From positions 1 through 7,463 of the forward strand of contig CAKKQI010000503.1 in assembly GCA_919901895.1 (NCBI GenBank): a stretch of 7,463 bases of DNA, given 5' to 3'. The notes under the pieces are model-generated. The model was not told where the DNA came from, did no database searches, and was given only the letters and a program-made list of their open reading frames with translations. Of the stretch, positions 1 to 4,723 are shown in pieces. Positions within the stretch are counted from its first letter, which is position 1, and every line of letters starts with the position of its first letter. Position numbers and translations under genes: made by a program. The stretch is from Candidatus Brocadiaceae bacterium. Lineage in GTDB: Bacteria > Planctomycetota > MHYJ01 > JACQXL01 > CAKKQI01.

Positions 1-11
1 TCGCGAATACA

Positions 12-70
12 AGGTCAGGAGATCTCGTCTTACCCTCAAGCGTAGGGTAGTCGCAGGTCTCCCGACCTGC
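12..70. repeat. Hairpin-forming REP-like intergenic repeat
   Basis: Three related dyads lie downstream of the minus-strand acetyltransferase gene. GCAGGTC (53-59) pairs perfectly with GACCTGC (64-70) around a TCCC loop. TACCCT (31-36) pairs with AGGGTA (44-49). AGGTCAGGAGATCT (12-25) matches the sequence of the 55-68 hairpin, read on the opposite strand, at 12 of 14 positions. The last arm overlaps the TAG stop of the acetyltransferase gene by one base. No T-run follows on the minus strand, so a classical intrinsic terminator is not supported, although the hairpin could still protect or end that transcript. The block probably continues left of the window. Read as a dispersed REP-like repeat; copy number cannot be seen here. 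Confidence 0.5.
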
Positions 71-633
71 TAACATTTAAACACGTTCTTATTTTTTAAT
101 TTATATTTTTGTCCGCAACGGCAACTGGCAGTCTTATTTTTAAATTTCAATTTTTGAGCGCAACGGCAAATGTATCCGTGCCATTTAGCCGGGCTGCCGT
201 AGAGCAGGGTGAAATCAGGCGCATTTTTAGTAACGACCGAGCCGGCGCCGATCATTGCCCAGCGTCCGATCGTAACACCGGCTAAAATGGTGCTGTTCGC
301 GCCGAGACTGGCTCCTTCTTTAATCAGCGTGGGTACATAAACATCCAGATATACTTTACTGCGCGGGTAAAGGTCGTTGGTAAAGACGACATTTGGACCG
401 AGAAAAACGTTATCTTCAATGGTTATTCCATCCCATAAACTAATCCCGTTTTTAATGGTAACGTTATTTCCTATAACGACTTTTTCTTCAATAAAAGCGT
501 GGTCGCCGATATTGCAATTTTCGCCGATGCGGGCGCCTTTTAAGATATGGGCAAAGGCCCAGACCCGTGTGTTTCTCTTGATGAATTCGGTTTCCACCAG
601 GGCTTTCGGGTGAATAAAAACTGATTTATCCAT
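70..633 (-). CDS. Left-handed beta-helix sugar N-acetyltransferase (WbpD/WlbB-like)
   Basis: Encodes 187 aa. It probably acetylates an amino group on a UDP-amino-sugar (the WbpD/WlbB/WxcM-N type acts on UDP-3-amino-3-deoxy-GlcNAc-uronate or similar) in the cytosol. Residues 5-135 are hexapeptide repeats (IGENCNIGDHAFIEE, IGNNVTIKNG, LGANSTILAGVTIG, IGAGSVV) that form the beta-helix. FTNDLYPR (84-91) is the signature of this subfamily, and GSPAK (146-150) is the usual end of the helix. The C-terminal tail has paired cysteines (C156/C158, C171/C173) resembling a small zinc ribbon, as in many homologues, though here spaced CxC; a last Cys ends the protein. The length is typical. The start is ATG just before VFIHPKALVE, with only a weak GGAA 9 nt upstream. 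The gene is divergent from the export/polymerisation operon. Acyl donor and exact substrate are inferred from the family. Confidence 0.88.
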   Translation of the reverse strand: MDKSVFIHPKALVETEFIKRNTRVWAFAHILKGARIGENCNIGDHAFIEEKVVIGNNVTIKNGISLWDGITIEDNVFLGPNVVFTNDLYPRSKVYLDVYVPTLIKEGASLGANSTILAGVTIGRWAMIGAGSVVTKNAPDFTLLYGSPAKWHGYICRCAQKLKFKNKTASCRCGQKYKLKNKNVFKC

Positions 634-661
634 AAATAATTTTTCCGAAAAAATTATTTAT
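632..661 (-). promoter_or_regulatory. 13-bp perfect inverted repeat at start codon
   Basis: ATAAATAATTTTT (632-644) is perfectly complementary to 649-661 with a 4-nt loop CCGA. The stem includes two bases of the acetyltransferase ATG and its weak GGAA ribosome-binding sequence is at the loop edge. The predicted transcription start falls inside the distal arm, so the mRNA may carry only part of the stem. It could be a DNA operator or a translation-limiting RNA hairpin. The dyad is directly visible; its role is inference. Confidence 0.45.
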
Positions 662-662
662 A

Positions 663-691
663 AATATAACACTTATCTTTGTTACGGTCAA
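663..691 (-). promoter_or_regulatory. Sigma70-like promoter for the acetyltransferase gene
   Basis: Read on the minus strand, TTGACC (691-686) is followed after exactly 17 nt by TATATT (668-663). Each box matches the consensus at 5 of 6 positions. Transcription would start near 655-656 and leave a leader of about 22 nt before the ATG at 633. Confidence 0.55.
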
Positions 692-801
692 TATAAATAA
701 AACCCGTTTGGTTTGATTTTTCGCTTCCTAAAAAAGTTATAACTGCCGATAAAATATATAAATATAAAATTTTTGCTTGTTGTGGAAATTTCACGAGAGG
801 C

Positions 802-830
802 TTGACGTTAATACAAATAATTGGTTTAAT
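802..830 (+). promoter_or_regulatory. Sigma70-like promoter for the polysaccharide operon
   Basis: TTGACG (802-807), a 17-nt spacer, then TTTAAT (825-830); each box matches the consensus at 5 of 6 positions. The predicted start is near 836-838, which is the first bases of the MITE-like element, so the operon leader would be about 220 nt and consist mainly of that element. It is the best rightward candidate upstream of the Wzc-like gene. Confidence 0.55.
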
Positions 831-866
831 CTTAGAGCCTGTTTCATAACTCATTACAAGTAATAT

Positions 867-896
867 CAACGAGCCCCGCTGAAGCGGGACTCGTTG
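867..896. repeat. GC-rich hairpin inside MITE-like element 1
   Basis: CAACGAG (867-873) pairs with CTCGTTG (890-896), and CCCGCT (875-880) pairs with AGCGGG (883-888), with one mismatch between the two stems. There is no T-run after it, so it is not a typical terminator. The right arm contains the GCGGGACT octamer also found in other hairpins of this window. Confidence 0.7.
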
Positions 897-946
897 TCTA
901 CCGCACAATTTATGGTAGCCAATGACCTTTACGTAGCGACAGCGGA

Positions 947-965
947 GTCCCGCTCCAAGCGGGAC
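947..965. repeat. Second GC-rich hairpin inside MITE-like element 1
   Basis: GTCCCGCT (947-954) pairs perfectly with AGCGGGAC (958-965) around a CCA loop. It resembles the 867-896 hairpin, which suggests an internally duplicated element. Confidence 0.7.
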
Positions 966-1044
966 GGTCGTTGACATTAGGTTATGAAATACGCTCTTAG
1001 TTTAGTTAGCCGGCCTGGTTAGAAAAAGTGCGGCGGCCTAAACC

Positions 1045-1050
1045 GGAGGT
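1045..1050 (+). promoter_or_regulatory. Strong Shine-Dalgarno of the Wzc-like gene
   Basis: GGAGGT lies 9 nt before the ATG at 1060. It is the strongest ribosome-binding site in the window and fixes the start of the Wzc-like protein. Confidence 0.8.
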
Positions 1051-1059
1051 TTTATTTTA

Positions 1060-3057
1060 ATGGCTCAGTACGAACTTAATTTAATGGATTACTGGCGGAT
1101 TATCCGGAAAAGACGCTGGCTGGCGCTCTTAATCTTTGCGGGCGTTTTTGCGGCCACCTGGGTCTATACCTCTTTCCAGCCGCTGGTTTTCAGTACCTGG
1201 GCCAGCGCCAGGTATCAGGAAGAAAAAACCATGGCTGACCTCTGGCGGGAATATCTTATTTATACGCCCGGCGACCCGATGTTGACCCAGGCTAAAGTTG
1301 CCCGCAGTTCTGATGTCATAGAAATAGCCGCGACTTCTCTGCGATTAATTGTTCCCGCTGCCTTACCGGAAGACAAGATTAAAATTGTGGCGTCATTACA
1401 GGGGTATGTTTCGACCAGAGTGGAGAAAGACACCAATATTATTATTATTGAGGTGCAACATAGTGATTCCAAAGAAACGGCTAAAATCGCCAATGTCGTC
1501 GTTGAGGCCTATATTGAGTATAATCTCAAGGAAAAAACCCGCAAGGCCAATAATTTAATTGCGACGTTAGAGGAACGTTTGGCTAATGAAACATTAAAAT
1601 TGGCTGAATCTGAGGATCTTCTGAAAAAATTTAAGGAAAATAACCCGGAAATAATGGGGATCGATGACTCAGTCAGTATCAATACCAGGTTGGAAATATT
1701 AAAAAGAGAACGTAATAAATTATTAGGTAATTACACTCCACGCCATCCGGAAGTGATTAATCTGGACCAACAGATTCAAAATACCACTAAAGAATTACAG
1801 TTTGTTCAGGAGAAAATAACCCGGTTGAAACAACTTACTCGCGAAGTTGAGGTCCATGATGTTTTATACCGCGACCTGAAGCAGAAATACGAAAGCGCTT
1901 TGCTTTCTAAAGCGGAAAAGGTTCCGGATGTCAGCGTGGTTGACCGGGCGGTGGAACCGACCGTTCCGGTTAAGCCCAATAAGAATTTAAACCGCCTAGC
2001 CGGTTTGTTGATTGGTTTGATGCTGGGGTTGGTTTCGGTTTTTGTGGTGGATCATTTGGATACTTCGATCGGTACGATTGAAGAAATAGAAAATTTGCTT
2101 GAAGTGCCGGTTCTGGGCGTGATTCCCCATCTGGAAAAAACTGAGCCGGAACGGAAATTATTTAAAAAAATATTTCCGGGGACCAAGAAAGAAACGGATC
2201 TTTCCGCATCTAATAAAATCAGGTCGCAATTAGTTTTAAATTACAGCGCGATTTCTCCGATTGCCGAGGCGTATCGTATTTTAAGAACTAATGTTATCAG
2301 TGAAAAAATAAATAGTTTAAAAAAAGAGCAAATTTCGGCGGTTGTTTCGGAAGAGCGGGACAAACGCAGTGAAACTTCATTATTGACCGGCCGGGCCGGC
2401 CGGAACGGGAAGATTATTTTAATCACCAGCACCGGTCCGTCTGAAGGAAAAACCCTGACCGCCACCAATTTAGCCATTACGATGGCGCAAAAAGGCGAGC
2501 AAATATTGCTGGTTGATGTGGATATGCGTAAAGCGCTTCTTTATAAAATTTTCGGCCTTGATAAAGGACCCGGCTTAAGTGATATCCTGATGGGAACCAA
2601 TAAACTGGACGAAGTAACCAGAAATATTACAGATACCTTAATGGGCGGGATGGATTGGGATATGTTGTTGAAGACGCCCGGGATTGATAATCTTCACATT
2701 ATTACGGCCGGTTCAACCGTAGTTACTTCGTCCGAGTTACTCGGTTCCCGTGAAACGGCGGCTTTATGGTCTCAATTAAGAGCCAGGTATGATTATATTA
2801 TTCTGGATTGCCCGCCGGTCTTACCGGTCACTGATGTCTTAGTTATCGGGCCGCACGTTGATAGCACGATTTTAATTTACCGCGCCGGCCGAACCGCCAA
2901 AGGGGCGTTGCTCAGAGCCAAAAACCAGTTAACCAACGTCGGTATCCCGGTCAAAGGAGTCGTCCTTAATTATATGACGCCGGAAATTGAGGTTTCGTCC
3001 AGTTATTATTACCGTTATTATAATAAATATTATTCGGCTGCGGAAAAGGAAAAATAA
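1060..3057 (+). CDS. wzc: Wzc-like polysaccharide chain-length regulator and tyrosine autokinase
   Basis: Encodes 665 aa: an inner-membrane co-polymerase that controls glycan chain length and export, fused to a cytosolic BY-kinase. The order is an N-terminal Wzz segment with TM1 at about 18-37, a long extracytoplasmic coiled-coil region (about 155-285), the proline motif VPVKPNKNLN (302-311), TM2 at about 313-331, then the kinase. SPIAEAYRILRTN (399-411) is the usual pre-kinase motif. Walker A is TSTGPSEGKT (456-465, Lys464), Walker A' is LLVDVDMR (483-490), and Walker B is IILDCPP (580-586). The C-terminus carries the tyrosine cluster used for autophosphorylation (seven Tyr in 649-658). Unusual points are a roughly 40-residue linker between the RTN motif and Walker A containing a GC palindrome, and an insert around GGMDWDMLLKTPG (529-541). 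The domains appear intact, so an active kinase is expected. A strong ribosome-binding site supports the start. The symbol is by family resemblance. Confidence 0.93.
   Translation: MAQYELNLMDYWRIIRKRRWLALLIFAGVFAATWVYTSFQPLVFSTWASARYQEEKTMADLWREYLIYTPGDPMLTQAKVARSSDVIEIAATSLRLIVPAALPEDKIKIVASLQGYVSTRVEKDTNIIIIEVQHSDSKETAKIANVVVEAYIEYNLKEKTRKANNLIATLEERLANETLKLAESEDLLKKFKENNPEIMGIDDSVSINTRLEILKRERNKLLGNYTPRHPEVINLDQQIQNTTKELQFVQEKITRLKQLTREVEVHDVLYRDLKQKYESALLSKAEKVPDVSVVDRAVEPTVPVKPNKNLNRLAGLLIGLMLGLVSVFVVDHLDTSIGTIEEIENLLEVPVLGVIPHLEKTEPERKLFKKIFPGTKKETDLSASNKIRSQLVLNYSAISPIAEAYRILRTNVISEKINSLKKEQISAVVSEERDKRSETSLLTGRAGRNGKIILITSTGPSEGKTLTATNLAITMAQKGEQILLVDVDMRKALLYKIFGLDKGPGLSDILMGTNKLDEVTRNITDTLMGGMDWDMLLKTPGIDNLHIITAGSTVVTSSELLGSRETAALWSQLRARYDYIILDCPPVLPVTDVLVIGPHVDSTILIYRAGRTAKGALLRAKNQLTNVGIPVKGVVLNYMTPEIEVSSSYYYRYYNKYYSAAEKEK
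2387..2403. repeat. Double CCGGCCGG palindrome in the kinase linker
   Basis: Two copies of the 8-bp palindrome CCGGCCGG (2387-2394 and 2396-2403) flank a single G. They encode residues 443-448 of the Wzc-like protein, TGRAGR, just before the Walker A domain. It is more GC-rich than the surrounding code and lies in a linker that appears extended relative to the family. Confidence 0.55.
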
Positions 3058-3093
3058 TACTTTTGAACCTGTCGCACAAATAAAAAAATTGTC

Positions 3094-3158
3094 ACTCCTG
3101 CCCCGTGTGTATCATTCCTGCGGAAGCAGGAATCCACGGGGTAAACTCCAGCAGGAGT
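3094..3158. repeat. Nested three-stem structure, left half of element 2
   Basis: Three stems nest inside each other. ACTCCTGC (3094-3101) pairs with GCAGGAGT (3151-3158). CCCCGTG (3101-3107) pairs with CACGGGG (3135-3141), sharing one base with the outer arm. ATTCCTGC (3114-3121) pairs with GCAGGAAT (3126-3133) around a GGAA loop. All pairings are perfect Watson-Crick. Confidence 0.75.
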
Positions 3159-3193
3159 CCAGAAACTTATTTATTCCGCCTTGGCGGGACTGG

Positions 3194-3252
3194 ATTCCCG
3201 CTCCCCGCTTTCGCGGGGACAAGTTTACCCCTGCGGAAGCAGGGGCGGGAAT
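3194..3252. repeat. Three-way-junction structure, right half of element 2
   Basis: The outer stem ATTCCCGC (3194-3201) pairs with GCGGGAAT (3245-3252). It encloses two hairpins: CCCCGC (3203-3208) with GCGGGG (3213-3218), loop TTTC, and CCCCTGC (3228-3234) with GCAGGGG (3239-3245), loop GGAA. The second hairpin shares base 3245 with the outer stem. GGGGTAAACT (3138-3147) in the left half can also pair with AGTTTACCCC (3222-3231), so the halves could switch between two folds. Confidence 0.7.
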
Positions 3253-3268
3253 GACGATCTGTCATGTT

Positions 3269-3297
3269 TTGACATTTGTGCAACAGGCTCTTTTGTA
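3269..3297 (+). promoter_or_regulatory. Possible outward promoter at the right end of element 2
   Basis: A perfect TTGACA (3269-3274) points out of the element toward the downstream membrane-protein gene. At standard spacing the -10 sequence is poor (TTTGTA at 3292-3297), so this is only a -35 half at best. It is listed because the same TTGACATT occurs near the right end of element 1. Confidence 0.2.
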
Positions 3298-3298
3298 G

Positions 3299-3316
3299 GC
3301 ACGAATTTATTCGTGC
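3299..3316. repeat. Short hairpin GCACGAAT/ATTCGTGC
   Basis: GCACGAAT (3299-3306) pairs perfectly with ATTCGTGC (3309-3316) across a TT centre. It lies just right of element 2 and 37 nt before the start of the next gene. No T-run follows, so terminator function is doubtful. It is a different sequence type from the GCGGGACT hairpins. Confidence 0.6.
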
Positions 3317-3353
3317 AATAAACATCATCAGTAACAAATAAAATAAAAAAGGT

Positions 3354-4682
3354 ATGGAATCAAAACTGTTATTTTTTCTTCTGGTTTTAGTGGCTATTTT
3401 AATCCCGCTCCAGACCACGCAAAATTTGTTATTTAATAAAAACATCCAATTGAGCGAAATCGCCTTTCTGATTCTTTTTATCAGCTGGTTTATCCAGCTC
3501 ATCAGGAAAAAAATACCACTCATCCGGACGCCGCTGGATATTTCCATTTTACTTTTTCTGGTCGCCGGCCTTCTTTCTTTGATAAATTCATCCGATTTGC
3601 AAAAAAGCGTCATTGAGTTTGCCGGAATACTTTCCTTGGCGCTTTTATATTTCCTGGTGGTTAATATTGTTAAGAATAAAAAACAATTAGTTTTGATTAT
3701 TAAGATCTGGTTGCTTGTTTCAGGATTAGTTGCTTTAATCGGTTTCGGTGGTTTTATTTACAGTTTAATCTGGCAGAAAAGCTGCTGGGCCGCTACTTAT
3801 TATCCCCGGTACTCTTCAATTGTTCCATTTCCCAGAATCAATGCGACTCTGCGCGATATGAGTATGTTAGCCAGCTATCTCCATATCGGGGTGCTGCTGG
3901 CTTTAGGAATGTTTTTGGCGCACCATGAGGTCTGTCCCAGCCAGGGCAGAGTTGAAAGTAACGCCAAACATCAATGGTTGTTTCCTTTAGCGTTATTTAT
4001 AGCCGGGATTGTTTTTTTTACCGGCAGCCGGAATATGTTTGGTCTGGCGGTTAGTATTTATCTCCTGGCTTTTTGTGTTAAAAAATACGGAGAGATGATC
4101 CGGTCCGTTCTTCTGGTTATGACCGTTTCTTTAGGAATAGTCGTTATCGCCGTTACGGTCTGGTGTATTTATCCGGCCAAAATATATTTTGAAGCAGGAA
4201 GCAAAAAGATAATTTCTGAAATTAACCTGGCGCCTTCTTCGTATTTTGTTTTATTTGAAGCGGCGGTTAAAATGGTAAAAGATCAGCCGCTGACCGGCGT
4301 GGGGTTAGATATGTATAACAAAAAACTCGTTGATTATATGGATTGGGAAAAGAATCAGGAGACTTATGCCGCTCACGGGATGGAATATTATAAAACCGGA
4401 CATGATCCCCATTCCGCTTACCTGGGTTATGCGGCGGAAACCGGCCTGTTAGGGTTGGGGGCCATGGTCGCGATGTTTTTTTGTTTGTTAAGACGGTTGG
4501 CTCGTTCCGTTAAATTAAGCAATGATAAATTTTGGCAGATTCTACTCTGGTCTTTTTTGGCGATTTTTGCCGGATTTTTGGTGAACGGTTTTTACAGCGA
4601 TATTATTAAAACCAGGCATTTCTGGTTTGTCGCCGGCCTGGGCATTGCGGCGGTTAATATAATGAAAAAAGAAAAAACATAA
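3354..4682 (+). CDS. O-antigen ligase/polymerase-like membrane protein (Wzy_C/WaaL family)
   Basis: Encodes 442 aa with about ten hydrophobic segments (for example 5-20, 36-50, 62-78, 92-106, 113-138, 172-189, 208-222, 228-241, 250-271, 360-379, 395-412, 421-436). It should sit in the inner membrane and polymerise repeat units or transfer finished glycan from undecaprenyl diphosphate. The large loop after about residue 280 carries the family motifs QPLTGVGLDMY (311-321) and DPHSAYLGYAAETGLLG (351-367), with His353 in the usual PH position; TGSRNM (223-228) corresponds to the common TGSR turn. In-frame stop TAA at 3339-3341 rules out a longer protein. The start is ATG with only a close AAAAAGG, so its ribosome-binding site is weak. 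Polymerase versus ligase cannot be separated by sequence alone. A hydrophilic loop at about 191-206 contains an imperfect palindrome. Confidence 0.88.
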   Translation: MESKLLFFLLVLVAILIPLQTTQNLLFNKNIQLSEIAFLILFISWFIQLIRKKIPLIRTPLDISILLFLVAGLLSLINSSDLQKSVIEFAGILSLALLYFLVVNIVKNKKQLVLIIKIWLLVSGLVALIGFGGFIYSLIWQKSCWAATYYPRYSSIVPFPRINATLRDMSMLASYLHIGVLLALGMFLAHHEVCPSQGRVESNAKHQWLFPLALFIAGIVFFTGSRNMFGLAVSIYLLAFCVKKYGEMIRSVLLVMTVSLGIVVIAVTVWCIYPAKIYFEAGSKKIISEINLAPSSYFVLFEAAVKMVKDQPLTGVGLDMYNKKLVDYMDWEKNQETYAAHGMEYYKTGHDPHSAYLGYAAETGLLGLGAMVAMFFCLLRRLARSVKLSNDKFWQILLWSFLAIFAGFLVNGFYSDIIKTRHFWFVAGLGIAAVNIMKKEKT

Positions 4683-4693
4683 AATCGCCTTAA

Positions 4694-4710
4694 CCCGCCT
4701 CTTCGGCGGG
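4694..4710. repeat. Hairpin next to the glycosyltransferase Shine-Dalgarno
   Basis: CCCGCC (4694-4699) pairs with GGCGGG (4705-4710) around a TCTTC loop. It lies 11 nt after the upstream stop and directly touches the AAGAGGT Shine-Dalgarno of the next gene. It may protect RNA between the two genes or shield the site; there is no T-run for termination. Confidence 0.6.
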
Positions 4711-4717
4711 AAGAGGT
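4711..4717 (+). promoter_or_regulatory. Shine-Dalgarno that fixes the glycosyltransferase start
   Basis: AAGAGGT lies 6 nt before ATG 4724. A second in-frame ATG at 4733 has AGAAGG (4718-4723) 9 nt upstream, so a protein three residues shorter is also possible. Confidence 0.65.
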
Positions 4718-4723
4718 AGAAGG

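Larger units (their letters stand above)
835..996. mobile_element. MITE-like element 1 (162 bp, non-coding)
   Basis: The terminal inverted repeats GAGCCTGTTTCATAAC (835-850) and GTTATGAAATACGCTC (981-996) match at 14 of 16 positions. CTTAG occurs at both boundaries (831-835 and 996-1000), giving a TTA duplication outside symmetrical ends or a 5-bp duplication if the ends are trimmed. The interior contains two GC-rich hairpins, one at 867-896 (7 bp plus 6 bp with one mismatch) and one at 947-965 (8 bp, loop CCA). There is no transposase, so it would have to be moved in trans. The GAGCCTGTT-type end resembles IS5-family (IS427/IS1031-like) ends, which is recall rather than a search result. It lies in the presumed leader of the downstream operon. 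Confidence 0.7.
634..1059. other. Divergent intergenic region, no gene
   Basis: This 426-nt stretch separates the minus-strand acetyltransferase from the Wzc-like gene. It contains two back-to-back promoter candidates, a start-codon inverted repeat, an AT-rich tract at 740-775 and a MITE-like element at 835-996. An open frame on the minus strand (654-977) reads mostly through the hairpin arms of that element, has no recognisable domain or ribosome-binding site, and is not called as a gene. Confidence 0.7.
3065..3290. mobile_element. MITE-like element 2 (226 bp, non-coding)
   Basis: Terminal inverted repeats GAACCTGTCGCACAAAT (3065-3081) and ATTTGTGCAACAGGCTC (3274-3290) match at 15 of 17 positions. 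TTTT directly flanks both ends (3061-3064 and 3291-3294), consistent with a target duplication, although T-runs can repeat by chance. The right end in reverse, GAGCCTGTTGCACAAAT, resembles the end of element 1. The interior is a nested set of GC-rich stems with no reading frame of substance. The left end is only 7 nt after the Wzc-like stop codon. The ATTCC..GGAAT hairpins resemble widespread intergenic repeat types known from other bacteria (recall). The element could attenuate or stabilise the operon transcript. Confidence 0.75.

Noticed and set aside
782..794. GTGGAAATTTCAC as an operator near the -35 box
   Set aside because: The symmetry is imperfect, the sequence is short and there is no second copy, so it cannot be told from chance in AT-rich DNA.
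654..977. 107-codon open frame on the minus strand
   Set aside because: It reads through the hairpins and inverted repeats of MITE-like element 1 and the promoter region, has no ribosome-binding site and no recognisable domain.
3094..3252. CRISPR-like spacing of hairpin repeats
   Set aside because: The repeats differ in sequence, are nested rather than evenly spaced, and there are no spacers or cas genes.
3194..3252. Cloverleaf-like fold as a possible tRNA
   Set aside because: The stems are 6-8 bp with tetraloops; there is no T-arm GTTCRA motif, no anticodon loop and no CCA-type acceptor end.
2987..3613. Open frames on both strands across 2987-3298 and 3167-3613
   Set aside because: They run through the palindromes of element 2 and overlap the ends of well-supported genes; the proteins are repeat translations such as RNPRGKLQQ.
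3934..3953. Imperfect palindrome TCTGTCCC/AGGGCAGA in the first membrane protein
   Set aside because: Only 6 of 8 pairs match and it encodes an ordinary hydrophilic loop; it could be a decayed repeat but the evidence is too thin.
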